A stretch of DNA of 64,000 nt from Drosophila persimilis. Taxonomy: Eukaryota > Arthropoda > Insecta > Diptera > Drosophilidae. How positions within the stretch are numbered: the stretch's first letter is position 1; each line of letters starts with the position of its first letter. Location: NCBI RefSeq assembly GCF_003286085.1, contig NW_020825288.1:62001-126000 (forward strand). The letters run 5' to 3'. The notes under the pieces were generated by a model that searched no databases, was not told where the DNA came from, and saw only the letters and a program-made list of their open reading frames with translations. Below are positions 18,692 through 30,338 of the stretch, piece after piece. Both the position numbers and the translations under genes were made by a program.

Positions 18692-20156
18692 TGAGCCCAA
18701 AAGTCGGTCCTGAGGCAGCCTGTCAATCCACCGCACAGGTCCAGAGCAGCCACTGAAATAAAACAAAATGACGTCAATTCGCATACCAACAAAATATGGA
18801 CAAAACTCAAAATAATCACACGTACCTGCCACGCCTCCGACAGATCTGCCCCTCCAGCAGCTGCCCCTTCATCAACACCACACATTTGATGCCAATTGGA
18901 CGACATTTTGGAATATATTGACGACGCTCCGGACAATCCACCGCACAGGTCCAGAGCAGCCACTGTAAATAAACCAAAATGACGTCAATATACACATCAA
19001 CACAAAATGGTCCAAACATACACAAAACATACGTACCTGCCACCCCTCCGATAGAGCTGCCTCTTCAGCAGTTGCCACACCAAATTCGCCATCCACTTTC
19101 TGCCAAATGGGCGAAATTTGAAGGCCCTATCGTCGTCGCCATCAACATCCAGACTGCCGCTAAAAGAAGAAAAAAAACATCAATTCACGCATCAACACAA
19201 AATAGCCATTACTTCTACTAATCACACTTACCTTCAATACACTCACAGATCAGCCTCTCCAGTACCTGCCTCGCCACCAACCGCAACATTTTGTTGCAAG
19301 TTGGGCCCAATTTGGACGCCCCTCCGATTGCGCTGCCGTCAACCGATGGCCGGACGTCACGTCATCATCATCACAAAACAGCAGCAGCAGCAATCCAACG
19401 ACGAGGCCAGCCAATACAGTCGACAATGGCCAGCGCGCAATCTCCATCTTCATCGACAGTGCATCCTGGGTGGCCGGACCAGCAGCCACTCGGATGCAGC
19501 CAATCTGCACTCATTTGCGGCCATCTCCACTGCGGCCATTTCCACTGGTCATCGCACCCCGATTGGCCGGACCAGTGTCAATCCCCATTTCTCCAGGCAG
19601 AAGCAACGTGGGCGGCCGGACCAGAGTCGCTCGACAAACACCATCACCATCCACGCCAACTCCTGGATCCAGCCTCTGCCAATTCCGATGCCGCAGATGC
19701 GTGATCTGCTGCATCACACACACGTGCACATCCAGCGCTGAGGCGGATGCGCCCTGTGCCATCCACACTGCTCCAGACGACGACGATGATCCTCCAGTAC
19801 CTGAAATAGAAAATAAATAGAATTAAATTAGCCTATAAATGTCATTAATGTTGCAATTTGTTCAATACTTATCTCTTTGTTTGTATAAATGTACGTCAAT
19901 TATTGCGAATGTCAAAATAGGGCTACCAGACTGTAATACTGATAGAATGTAAACATGTCTGTAGATGTTAATGTTAATGTAATGTTAATGTCAATTGCCC
20001 GCAAAAATTCAAAAGAACATCATTGTTGTAAGTTAAGCTTAAATGTAAATTGCCGAAGTTATGGTAATAAGAAAAGCTGGAAATAAACTCCGCCAGTAGC
20101 AAAGCTGGCGGGCGAGTGTGCGCATCGTAGGCGTGCACGCGCATCTAATTACATCG
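18692..20156 (+). other. 3' UTR of U3 with three minus-strand intron-like segments
   Basis: Minus-strand GT...AG segments: 18753-18825 (73 nt), 18963-19036 (74) and 19160-19231 (72, donor AAG|GTAAG). One repeat (the 'C' segment) is absent, as in U0. The next acceptor AG is at 19801-19802. Hairpin 20090-20111. The usual third CRE is altered (CCGGACGTCACGTC). Confidence 0.7.
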
Positions 20157-20393
20157 AAAAAAAAAAAAAAGTGACTTGTGTTTTTTGTTGTTTTATGTGG
20201 AACTTTAAATGTATTAAAATACATGTTTAAACCGGGACTAAATTAAATGGAAACTAAATAAACAATATGTGCCAAATAATTGCAAATAATGCAATATAAT
20301 CATCTGTAATCGTGCCGTAATAGTGAAGCCAATAAACCCAACTGGAGGAAAGAGGAAAAGCAAAGCAACTGAGTACCTGGACCAGGCCATCAA

Positions 20394-23300
20394 ATGGACG
20401 CACTTGCTCCAAATCTGACGACCAATAATATGGATGTTATGGATGCTATGGACAACTCGGCAAGAGCCGAAGCGGGTGGTGAGTGCGTTACTCAAAATAG
20501 TGCTACCGATATAATGACCAGGCCCCTGGGAGGGAACCCCTCCGCAAATGCTTCCCTCTTCGAACCAATGTTCGACTCAGAGGGGGATGCGGATCTGGCT
20601 GAGTTGGAGACGGACTCGCCAGAGAGTACCCTGAGCTCCTTGGGAGCTACGGTGCTGGAGTTCGAGCGTCGTTTCGTGGACAGGGGTTTATATGTTAGAA
20701 AATACCCGCCAATCCCACCAAAAACAGACGCCAACATACAAGAAAAACCGCCATCAAATACACGTACAAACACGCAGACAAAAATAGTTCCCAGCGAAAG
20801 CGCAACGGGTTCCCAAAATAGCGGCGCTTCCGCTCTTACCAAAGAGCATTTAAGTGCACATAAACAAAACAAGAACAAATGTTATGCCCATATGTTTTCG
20901 CGCCAAAACATTAGCGAAAACAAAAACAAGCAAACAACTCACACAAGCATCAGAGAGAGCGACGCTTGCGCTCTCTCGGCAGCCGAACCCTTGGCGCACA
21001 ATCAAAACGGAGGCTCGTCACATCAAGCCCCAAAGCGTTTGCCGCCAAACATGCACTCACACACTTATGACAAAAAGAGAGATGCTTGCTCTCTCCCGCC
21101 GAACCAAAACACAAACACATACAAGAACGAAGCTAGCCTGACCTACGCCAATAACAAAACAAAGACAAACACACTGACTTATGCCGAAACTGTAAACGGC
21201 ATAAAGAAAAACAATGACCAGCAACAGCAACAAAGTTTGACGACAGCTGAACGCAATAATACTAGCAGAAGCAGAAAATGCTTGCTGCCTACTCTGACTC
21301 AGGCGGACGAGCATAACATACAGACAAGGCCTAGTACCAGAACTCAACTGGTAAAGGAATGGCTAATTAGCGTTCCCCCGCTACTGGCCAATGAAATGCC
21401 CTCGCCCCTGCCCATTACCCCTATATCAAAGGATAAATTGACTACTAATTCGTTTCGCTCGCCGCTCAAAAGAAGATGCGCGGCGATCGAAACGGATACA
21501 GATGACGATGACTTCACCTGCCTCACTCTGGACACGCCCATGTTCAAGAGCCAATTCGCGAAAAGGCTGCATCATGAGACCCGGCAGATGGAGTCAGATG
21601 CTGGGCAAATAAGCTCACTGTCAAATAGTGTGGTTCCGGTTCCGGAGGCCCAACATAGGGAGCCCCAAAGGATAGAGGCTGAAAGCCAACAGATGGAAAC
21701 GGACAATCATCAGCCGCAACATCAGCCAGCCATTAGTATAAATATAACGCCCGTCCAACAGTCATTACGCAGCACCCAGGTCCCAACAATCTTCCTGCCC
21801 CTGGTGCCTGCAATTTTACCCCTGATTAACAAATTGACAACAAATCCAAATGTGGGGAAATTCACAACGAAATCGATGGCCAACAGTGGACTTAGAGTCC
21901 ACTGCGACGACATTATAACATACAACGCCATTCAGAACGCCCTAGCTGAAGACAGCACCCAATTGCACACACACCAGCCGCGCAGTGAAAGGGGCTATCG
22001 TGTAATAGTGCGTCATTTACATCACACTACTCCCAGCAGCTGGATAACGGAGGAGCTTGAACGACTCGGATTTACTGCCCGGTTTATCCGAGGATTAAAA
22101 CATCGTTTTAATGGGAGGCCTCTAAATATTTTTGAGGTCGAAATTCAGCCCAAGGCGGATGGCGGCCATGAGACAATTCTTGACATTAAAAACCTGGCCA
22201 ATCAATGCGTCTCCATAGTGAGACAGGCCAAGCCACGCGATCCAGCACAATGCCATCGGTGCCAGGAGTTTGGGCACACCAAAAACTATTGCAGACGGCC
22301 ATACAAGTGCATGAAATGCGCAGGAGATCACCCCACAACAGCATGCAGGAAACCCAGGCAGGAGGATCCCAAATGCGCGAATTGTAGCGGCAAGCACGTG
22401 AGCTGCTACAAGGGTTGTCCCGCCTACAAAAAGGCCCGCAGCCATCTAAGGGCAAACCGGCTCATCGCTGAGCAGCAAAGGCAGCAGTACCAACAGCAAC
22501 GCCAGCAGCCACAGCAGCCAACTGACCAACAACGCCCACAAACTCAGCAGCCGAGTCGCCAATCCCAGCAACAACAACAGCAGACAGCAAACACAGGCAC
22601 CAGAGGTAATGGCAGGCCTTCCTACAGCAGGGTGTTGCGGTCCGGGAATGCTGAGCAGCAGCAGCAGCCACGAGCGGCAGAACGGCAACAGCCGACGAGC
22701 AGTCGTCGTCCTTCCCAACAACAGCAGCCTCATATCCCCGCCCCCAAACAACAGCAGTCATCTCAGAAGAAGCGGCCACAACACCAACAGCAACAGCAGC
22801 ATTCAAGCGGCAGACAAGGGGCCAAAGCAGCACCAACACCAGCTGCAGCAGCAGCAGCAACGCCCAACACCCGCAGGCCCTTGTATAGCCGAGGTGCGCA
22901 AGCCAATCCGGCCGAAAATCATTTGGCCAAGTTCCAGCTAAATCTAAGGGAAGAGCAGCAGCAGCAACATAAACAAAAACAGCAGCAGCACGGACACAAT
23001 TTGGGTCGGCAGCACCAGCAGCAGCACCAGCATCGCGGCCATCATTCCCAGCCACAGGCCAAGGGGCGCCAATGCCAGCGCGATCAACGGGTGCAGCCAA
23101 CTCCAAAACGTTTCCAGACGCCGAGAAATCCCCAGCATAAGCAGCAGCAGCCAGCCATTCAATGCGATGGCAAGTGTGTGGGACTCCTAAAAGAGTACGC
23201 AATTAAAATAGAAAACTTGGAGAAAAAACTTCAAGAACTTACCACAATAATTGCAAGCCTGACGGAAGCAAAGGGCAGTGGCTCAGCAGCGGCCAATCCG

Positions 23301-23522
23301 CCAACTCAGACTCCAGCAGCAGCACCAGCACCAACACCAACACCTACAAGACCCGCCGCCAATACACAACCGGACGCCGCAGCCGTATCGGAGGACTCTG
23401 ATATGGACTGCGAAGCACTCAGCGACGATGGCGACGACCAGTGGACGGACGACGATTCAGTTGACGACGAGTTAGCGGATATCCTAGACGACTACGATAG
23501 CTACTACTCTGACTACTTTTGA
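20394..23522 (+). CDS. gag: Gag (ORF1), 1042 aa, long-linker form
   Basis: Same architecture as U1. N-terminal third variants are GSQNSGASALT, SENKNKQTTH and EPLAHNQN with the full linker (KTKTNTLTYAETVNGIKKNND). From about residue 270 to the end it appears identical to the U1 protein, including ISSLSNSVVPVPEAQ, the AIKIENLEKKLQ coil and the DELADILDD tail variant. The N-terminal part recurs in U8 and U10. Confidence 0.9.
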   Translation: MDALAPNLTTNNMDVMDAMDNSARAEAGGECVTQNSATDIMTRPLGGNPSANASLFEPMFDSEGDADLAELETDSPESTLSSLGATVLEFERRFVDRGLYVRKYPPIPPKTDANIQEKPPSNTRTNTQTKIVPSESATGSQNSGASALTKEHLSAHKQNKNKCYAHMFSRQNISENKNKQTTHTSIRESDACALSAAEPLAHNQNGGSSHQAPKRLPPNMHSHTYDKKRDACSLPPNQNTNTYKNEASLTYANNKTKTNTLTYAETVNGIKKNNDQQQQQSLTTAERNNTSRSRKCLLPTLTQADEHNIQTRPSTRTQLVKEWLISVPPLLANEMPSPLPITPISKDKLTTNSFRSPLKRRCAAIETDTDDDDFTCLTLDTPMFKSQFAKRLHHETRQMESDAGQISSLSNSVVPVPEAQHREPQRIEAESQQMETDNHQPQHQPAISINITPVQQSLRSTQVPTIFLPLVPAILPLINKLTTNPNVGKFTTKSMANSGLRVHCDDIITYNAIQNALAEDSTQLHTHQPRSERGYRVIVRHLHHTTPSSWITEELERLGFTARFIRGLKHRFNGRPLNIFEVEIQPKADGGHETILDIKNLANQCVSIVRQAKPRDPAQCHRCQEFGHTKNYCRRPYKCMKCAGDHPTTACRKPRQEDPKCANCSGKHVSCYKGCPAYKKARSHLRANRLIAEQQRQQYQQQRQQPQQPTDQQRPQTQQPSRQSQQQQQQTANTGTRGNGRPSYSRVLRSGNAEQQQQPRAAERQQPTSSRRPSQQQQPHIPAPKQQQSSQKKRPQHQQQQQHSSGRQGAKAAPTPAAAAAATPNTRRPLYSRGAQANPAENHLAKFQLNLREEQQQQHKQKQQQHGHNLGRQHQQQHQHRGHHSQPQAKGRQCQRDQRVQPTPKRFQTPRNPQHKQQQPAIQCDGKCVGLLKEYAIKIENLEKKLQELTTIIASLTEAKGSGSAAANPPTQTPAAAPAPTPTPTRPAANTQPDAAAVSEDSDMDCEALSDDGDDQWTDDDSVDDELADILDDYDSYYSDYF

Positions 23523-25151
23523 TGAGCCCAAAAGTCGGTCCTGAGCAGCCACTGAAATAATACAAAATGACGTCAATACACACATCAACACAATATGGAC
23601 AAAACTCAAAATAATCACTCGTACCTGCCACGCCTCCGACAGATCTGCCCCTCCAGCAGCTGCCCCGTCATCAACACCACACATCTGATGCCAATTGGAC
23701 GACATTTTGGGATTTATTGACGACGCTCCTGACAATCCACCGCACAGGTCCAGAGCAGCCACTGTAAACAAACCAAAATGACGTCAATACACACATCAAC
23801 ACAAAATGGTCCAAACTCACTCAAAACATACGTACCTGCCACGCCTCCGATAGAGCTGCCTCTCCAGCAGTTGCCACTCCAAATTTACCATCCACTTTGT
23901 GCCAAATGGGCAAAATTCGAAGGCCCTTTCGCCGTCGCCAACAACATCCAGTCACAGGCCGCCGCTAAAAGGAGAAAAACATCAATACACGCATCAACAC
24001 AAAATGGTCCAAACTCACGCAAAACATACGTACCTGCCATGCCTCAGATAGAGCTGCCTCTCCAGCAGCTGCCACATCAATTTCGCCATCCAATTCCTGC
24101 CAAATGGGCGAAATTTGAAGGCCCTATCGTCGTCGCCATCAACATCCAGACTGCCGCTAAAAGAAGAAAAAAAACATCAATTCACGCATCAACACAAAAT
24201 AGCCATTACTTCTACTAATCACACTTACCTTCAATACACTCACAGATCAGCCTCTCCAGTACCTGCCTCGCCACCAACCGCAACATTTTGTTGCAGGTTG
24301 GGCCCAATTTGGACGCCCCTCCAACAACGCTGCCAGCAACCGATGGCCGTGACGTCACGCCATCATCACAAAACAGCAGCAGCAATCCAACGACGAGGCC
24401 AGCCAATACAGACACCAATGGCCAGCGCGCCATCTCCATCTCCATCTACATCGACAGTGCATCCTGGGTGGCCGGACCAGAGCCACTCGGATGCAGCCAA
24501 TCCGCACTCATATGCGGCCATCTCCACTGCGGCCATTTCCACTGGTCATCGCACCCCGATTGGCCGGACCAGTGTCAATCCCCATTTCTCCAGGTAGAGA
24601 CGGCGTGGGCGGCCGGACCAGAGTCGCTCGCCAAACACCATCTCCATTCACGCCAACTCCTGGATCCTGCTTCTGCCAATTCTGATGCCGCAGCAACAAT
24701 CTGCTGCATCACACACTCGTGCACATCCAGCGCTGAGGCGGATGCGCCCTGTGCCATCCACACCACTCCAGACGACGACGATGATCCTCCAGTACCTGAA
24801 ATAGAAAATAAATAGAATTAAATTAGTTTATAAATGTCATTAATGCTGCAATTTGTTCAATACTTATCTCTTTGTTTGTATAAATGTACGTCAATAATTG
24901 CGAATGTCAAAATAGGGCTACCAGACTGTAATACTGATAGAATGTAAACATGTCTGTAGATGTTAATGTTAATGTAATGTTAATGTCAATTGCCCGCCAA
25001 TTTTAAAAATCACATTATTGTTGTTAGTTAAGCTTAAATGTAAATTGCCGAAGTAATGGTAATGAGAAAAGCTGGAAATAAACTCCGCCAGTAGCAAAGC
25101 TGGCGGGCGAGTGTGCGCATCGTAGGCGTGCACGCGCATCTAATTACATCG
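23523..25151 (+). other. 3' UTR of U4 with four minus-strand intron-like segments
   Basis: Minus-strand GT...AG segments: 23552-23624 (73 nt), 23762-23835 (74), 23965-24033 (69) and 24157-24228 (72). The next acceptor AG is at 24796-24797. Hairpin 25085-25106. The first part is the same as U1. After about 24545 it switches to U0b-like variants. Confidence 0.7.
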
Positions 25152-25393
25152 AAAAAAAAAAGTGACTTGTGTTTTTTGTTGTTTTATGTGGAACTTTAAA
25201 TGTTTTTAAATACATGTTTCAACCGGGACTAAATTAAATGAAACTAAATAAACAATATGTGCCAAATAATTGCAAATAATGCAATATAATCATCTGTGAT
25301 CGTGCCTTAATTCAGTGAAGCCAATAAACCCAACTGGAAGAACTGAAAGAGGAAGGAAAAGCAAGCTACTGAGTACCTGGACCAGGCCACCAA

Positions 25394-28300
25394 ATGGACG
25401 CACTTGCTCCAAATCTGACGACCAATAATATGGATGTTATGGATGATATGGACAACTCGGCAAGAGCCGAAGCGGGTGGTGAGTGCGTTACTCAAATAAG
25501 TTCTGCCGTCATATCGACCAGGCCCCTGGGAGGGAACCCCTCCGCAAATGCTTCCCTCTTCGAACCAATGTTCGACTCAGAGGGGGATGCGGATCTGGCT
25601 GAGTTGGAGACGGACTCGCCAGAGAGTACCCTGAGCTCCTTGGGAGCTACGGTGCTGGAGTTCGAGCGTCGTTTCGTGGACAGGGGTTTATATGTTAGAA
25701 AATACCCGCCAATCCCACCAAAAACAGACGCCAACATACAAGAAAAACCGCCATCAAATACACGTACAAACACGCAGACAAAAATAGTTCCCAGCGAAAG
25801 TGCAACGGGTTCCAAAAATAGCGGCGCTTTCGCTCTTACCAAAGAGCATTTAAGTGCACATAAACAAAACAAGAACAAATGTTATGCCCATATGTTTTCG
25901 CGCCAAAACATTAGCGAAAACAATAACAATCAAACAACTCACACAAGCATCAGAGAGAGCGACGCTTGCGCTCTCTCGGCAGCCGAACCCTCGGCGCACA
26001 ATCAAAACGGAGGCTCGTCACATCAAGCCCCAAAGCGTTTGCCGCCAAACATGCACTCACACACTTATGACAAAAAGAGAGATGCTTGCTCTCTCCCGCC
26101 GAACCAAAACACAAACACATACAAGAACGAAGCTAGCCTGACCTACGCCAATAACAAAACACAAACAAACACACATACTAGCAGAAGCAGAAAATGCTTG
26201 CTGCCTACTCTGACTCAGGCGGACGAGCATAACATACAGACAAGGCCTAGTACCAGAACACAACTGGTAAAGGAATGGCTAATTAGCGTTCCCCCGCTAC
26301 TGGCCAATGAAATGCCCTCGCCCCTGCCCATTACCCCTATAGCAAAGGATAAATTGACTACAGATTCGTTTCGCTCGCCGCTCAAAAGAAGATGCGCGGC
26401 GATCGAAACGGATACTGATGACGATGACTTCACCTGCCTCACTCTGGACACGCCCATGTTCAAGAGCCAATTCGCAAAAAGGCTGCATCATGAGACTCGG
26501 CAGATGGAGTCAGATGCTGGCCAAATAAGCACACCGCCAAACACTGAGGTTCCGGTCCCACCAAGTGAGGTCCAACATAGGGAGCCTCAAAGGGAGGAGT
26601 CTGAACGCAACATCAGCCGCAACATCAGCCATCAGACACAACATCAGCCAGACATTAGTATAAATTTAACGCCAGTCCAACCGTCATTACGCAGAACCAA
26701 GGTCCCAACAATCTTCCTGCCCCTGGTGCCTGCAATTATACCCCTGATTAACAAATTGACAATAAATCCAAATGTGGGGAAATTCACAACGAAATCGATG
26801 GCCAACAGTGGACTTAGAGTCCACTGCGACGACATTTTAACATACAACGCCATTCAGAACGCCCTAGCTGAAGACAGCACCCAATTGCACACACACCAGC
26901 CGCGCAGCGAAAGGGGCTATCGTGTAATAGTGCGTCATTTACATCACACTACTCCCAGCAGCTGGATAACGGAGGAGCTGGAACGGCTCGGATACACTAC
27001 CCGGTTTATCCGAGGACTCAAACATCGTTTTAATGGGAGGCCTCTAAATATTTTTGAGGTGGAGATTCAGCCCAAGGCGGATGGCGGCCATGAGGCAATT
27101 CTGGACATTAAAAACCTGGCCAATCAATGCGTCTCCATAGTGAGACAGGCCAAGCCACGCGATCCAGCTCAATGCCATCGGTGCCAGGAGTTTGGGCATA
27201 CAAAAAACTACTGCAGACGGCCATACAAGTGTATGAAATGCGCAGGAGATCACCCCACAACAGCATGCAGGAAACCCAGGCAGGAGGATCCCAAATGCGC
27301 CAATTGTAGCGGCAAGCACGTGAGCTGCTACAAGGGTTGTCCCGCCTACAAAAAGGCCCGCAGCCATCTAAGGGCAAACCGGCTCATCGCTGAGCAGCAA
27401 AGGCAGCAGTACCAACAGCAACGCCAGCAGCCACAGCAGCCACAGCAGCCAACTGACCAACAACGTCCACAAACTCAGCAGCCGAGTCGCCAATCCCAAT
27501 CCCAGCAACAACAGCAGACAGCAAACACAGGCACCAGAGGTAATGGCAGGCCTTCCTACAGCAGGGTGTTGCGGTCCGGGAATGCTGAGCAGCAGCAGCA
27601 GCCACGAGCGGCAGAACGGCAACAGCCGACGAGCAGTCGTCGTCCTTCCCAACAACAGCAGCCTCATATCCCCGCCCCCAAACAACAGCAGTCATCTCAA
27701 AAGAAGCGGCCACAACACCAACAACAACAGCAGCACTCAAGCGGCAGACAGGGGGCCAAAGCAGCACCAACACCAGCTGCAGCAGCAACGCCCAACACCC
27801 GCAGGCCCTTGTATAGCCGAGGAGCGCAAGCCAATCCGGCCGAAAAACATTTGGCCAAGTTCCAGCAAAATCTAAGGGAAGAGCAGCAGCAGCAACATAA
27901 ACAAAAACAGCAGCAGCGCGGACACAATTTGGGTCGGCAGCACCAGCAGCAGCACCAGCATCGCGGCCATCATTCCCAGCCACAGGCCAAGGGGCGCCAA
28001 TGCCAGCGCGATCAACGGGTGCAGCCAACTCCAAATCGTTTCCAGACGCCAAGAAATCCCCAGCATCAGCAGCAGCCAGCCATCCAATGCGATGGCAAGT
28101 GTGTGGAAACCTTAAAAGAGTACGCCGTCAAAATAGAAAACTTGGAGAAAAGACTGCAAGAGCTTACCATACTAATTGCAAGCCTGACGGAGGCAAAGGG
28201 CAGTGGCTCAGCAGCGGCCAATCCTCCAACACAGACTCCAGCAGCAGCACCAGAAGCAGCACCAACACCTACAAGGCCCGCCGCCAATTCACAACCTGAC

Positions 28301-28447
28301 GCCGCAGCCGTATCGGAGGACTCTGATATGGACTGCGAAGCACTCAGCGACGATGGCGACGACCAGTGGACGGACGACGATTCAGTTGACGACGAGATAG
28401 CGGATATCCTAGACGACTACGATAGCTACTACTCTGACTACTTTTGA
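25394..28447 (+). CDS. gag: Gag (ORF1), 1017 aa, divergent central segment
   Basis: Short-linker Gag. Before the conserved region it has a distinct segment, STPPNTEVPVPPSEVQ followed by REESERNISRNISHQTQ, replacing the RTPSNSVVPVPE...IEAESQQMET segment of other copies. The start has MDVMDDMD and QISSAVIST. The Gln tract has a doubled PQQPQQP unit; the coil reads CVETLKEYAVKIENLEKRLQ. Zinc knuckles and acidic tail are intact. The same 1017-aa protein is encoded by U7 and U11. Confidence 0.9.
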   Translation: MDALAPNLTTNNMDVMDDMDNSARAEAGGECVTQISSAVISTRPLGGNPSANASLFEPMFDSEGDADLAELETDSPESTLSSLGATVLEFERRFVDRGLYVRKYPPIPPKTDANIQEKPPSNTRTNTQTKIVPSESATGSKNSGAFALTKEHLSAHKQNKNKCYAHMFSRQNISENNNNQTTHTSIRESDACALSAAEPSAHNQNGGSSHQAPKRLPPNMHSHTYDKKRDACSLPPNQNTNTYKNEASLTYANNKTQTNTHTSRSRKCLLPTLTQADEHNIQTRPSTRTQLVKEWLISVPPLLANEMPSPLPITPIAKDKLTTDSFRSPLKRRCAAIETDTDDDDFTCLTLDTPMFKSQFAKRLHHETRQMESDAGQISTPPNTEVPVPPSEVQHREPQREESERNISRNISHQTQHQPDISINLTPVQPSLRRTKVPTIFLPLVPAIIPLINKLTINPNVGKFTTKSMANSGLRVHCDDILTYNAIQNALAEDSTQLHTHQPRSERGYRVIVRHLHHTTPSSWITEELERLGYTTRFIRGLKHRFNGRPLNIFEVEIQPKADGGHEAILDIKNLANQCVSIVRQAKPRDPAQCHRCQEFGHTKNYCRRPYKCMKCAGDHPTTACRKPRQEDPKCANCSGKHVSCYKGCPAYKKARSHLRANRLIAEQQRQQYQQQRQQPQQPQQPTDQQRPQTQQPSRQSQSQQQQQTANTGTRGNGRPSYSRVLRSGNAEQQQQPRAAERQQPTSSRRPSQQQQPHIPAPKQQQSSQKKRPQHQQQQQHSSGRQGAKAAPTPAAAATPNTRRPLYSRGAQANPAEKHLAKFQQNLREEQQQQHKQKQQQRGHNLGRQHQQQHQHRGHHSQPQAKGRQCQRDQRVQPTPNRFQTPRNPQHQQQPAIQCDGKCVETLKEYAVKIENLEKRLQELTILIASLTEAKGSGSAAANPPTQTPAAAPEAAPTPTRPAANSQPDAAAVSEDSDMDCEALSDDGDDQWTDDDSVDDEIADILDDYDSYYSDYF

Positions 28448-30106
28448 TGAGCCCAAAAGTCGGTCCTGAGGCAGCCTGACAATCCACCGCACAGGTCCAG
28501 AGCAGCCACTGAAATAATACAAAATGACGTCAATACACTCATCAACACAATATGGACAAAACTCAAAATAATCACACGTACCTGCCACGCCTCCGACAGA
28601 TCTGCCCCTCCAGCAGCTGCCCCGTCATCAACACCACACATCTGATGCCAATTGGACGACATTTAAGGATTTATTGACGACGCTCCTGACAATCCACCGC
28701 ACAGGTCCAGAGCAGCCACTGTAAACAAACCAAAACGACGTCAATACACACATCAACACAAAATGGTCCAAATACACACAAAACATACGTACCTGCCACG
28801 CCTCCGATAGAGCTGCCTCTCCAGCAGTTGCCACACCAAATTTACCATCCACTTTGTGCCAAATGGGCGAAATTCGAAGGCCATTTCGCCGTCGCCAACA
28901 ACATCCAGTCACAGGCCGCCGCTAAAATGAGAAAAAACATCAATACACACTTCAACACAAAATGGACCAAACACACATAAAACATACGTACCTGCCACGC
29001 CTCCGATAGAGCTGCCTCTCCAGCAGTTGCCACACCAATTTCGCCATCAAATTCCTGCCAAATGGGCGAAATTTGAAGGCCCTATCGTCGTCGCCATCAA
29101 CATCCAGACTGCCGCTAAAAAGAAGAAAAAACATCAATTCACGCATCAACACAAAATAGCCAATACTTTTACTAATCACACTTACCTGTCAATACACTCA
29201 CAGATCAGCCTCTCCAGTACCTGCCTCGCCACCAACTGCAACATTGTGTTGCAAGTTGGGCCCAATTTGGACGCCCCTCTGACAACGCTGCCAGCAACCG
29301 ATGGCCGTGACGTCACGCCATCATCATCACAAAACAGCAGCAGCAGCTGCAGACGACAATGGCCAGCGCGCCATCTCCATCTCCATCTGCATCGACAATG
29401 CATCCTGGGTGGCCGGACCAGCAGCCACTCGGATGCAGCCAATCCGCACTCATATGCGGCCATCTCCACTGCGGCCATTTCCACTGGCCAACGTACACCG
29501 ATTGGCCGGACCAGTGCCAATCCCCAGATCTCCAGGTAGAGGCGGCGTGGGCGGCCGGAACAGAGTCGCTCGCCAAACATCATCACCATCTCCATTCACG
29601 CCAACTCCTGGATCCTGCTTCTGCCAATTCTGATGCCGCAGCAACAATCTGCTGCATCACACACTCGTGCACATCCAGCGCTGAGGCGGATGCGCCCTGT
29701 GCCATCCACACCACTCCAGACGACGATGATGATCCTCCAGTACCTGAAATAGAAAATAAATAGAATTAAATTAGCCTATAAATGTCATTAATGTTGCAAT
29801 TTGTCCAAATACTCATCTCTTTGTTTGTATAAATGTACGTCAATAATTGCGAATGTCAAAATAGGGCTACCAGACTGTAATACTGATAGAATGTAAACAT
29901 GTCTGTAGATGTTAATGTTAATGTTAATGTAATGTTAATGTCAATTGCCCGCAAAAATTCAAAAGAACATCATTGTTGTAAGTTAAGCTTAAATGTAAAT
30001 TGCCGAAGTTATGGTAATAAGAAAAGCTGGAAATAAACTCCGCCAGTAGCAAAGCTGGCGGGCGAGTGTGCGCATCGTAGGCGTGCACGCGCATCTAATT
30101 ACATCG
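28448..30106 (+). other. 3' UTR of U5 with four minus-strand intron-like segments
   Basis: Minus-strand GT...AG segments: 28509-28581 (73 nt), 28719-28792 (74), 28922-28991 (70) and 29115-29185 (71, donor CAG|GTAAGTGTG, a perfect consensus). The next acceptor AG is at 29744-29745. Hairpin 30040-30061. The second CRE is lost here (CGACGTCA), while the splice-like borders around it are kept. TTAATG is present in one extra copy. Confidence 0.7.
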
Positions 30107-30338
30107 AAAAAAAAAAGTGACTTGTGTTTTTTGTTGTTTTATGTGGAACTTTAAATGTATTAAAATACATGTTTCAACCGGGACTAAATTAAATGGAAAC
30201 TAAACAAACAATATGTGCCAAATAATTGCAAATAATGCAATATAATCATCTGTAACCGTGCCGTAATAGTGAAGCCAATAAACCCAACTGAGGAAAGAGG
30301 AAAAGCAAAGCAACTGAGTACCTGGACCAGGCCACCAA

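Larger units (their letters stand above)
15335..20170 (+). mobile_element. U3: full-length gag-only HeT-A-like element
   Basis: 4836 nt, the shortest complete unit: 5' UTR 15335-15559 (225 nt, mixed haplotype GTAACCGTGCCGTAATAG with the GGAAGGAAAAGCAAGC end), gag 15560-18691, 3' UTR 18692-20156 and A14 tail 20157-20170. The short length reflects loss of one 3' UTR repeat. Confidence 0.87.
20171..25161 (+). mobile_element. U4: full-length gag-only HeT-A-like element
   Basis: 4991 nt: 5' UTR 20171-20393 (223 nt, same haplotype as U1), gag 20394-23522, 3' UTR 23523-25151 and A10 tail 25152-25161. From the middle of gag to the middle of the 3' UTR it matches U1 closely. Its last ~500 nt match truncated U0b instead (TGCTTCTGCC, ATTAATGCTGC, GTAATGGTAATGAG). 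Confidence 0.87.
25162..30116 (+). mobile_element. U5: full-length gag-only HeT-A-like element (subtype shared with U7, U11)
   Basis: 4955 nt: 5' UTR 25162-25393 (232 nt, with AAATGTTTTTAAATACATG), gag 25394-28447, 3' UTR 28448-30106 and A10 tail 30107-30116. U7 and U11 look the same almost base for base. U7 differs in tail length (A14). U11 differs in the last ~110 nt before the tail. Confidence 0.88.
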
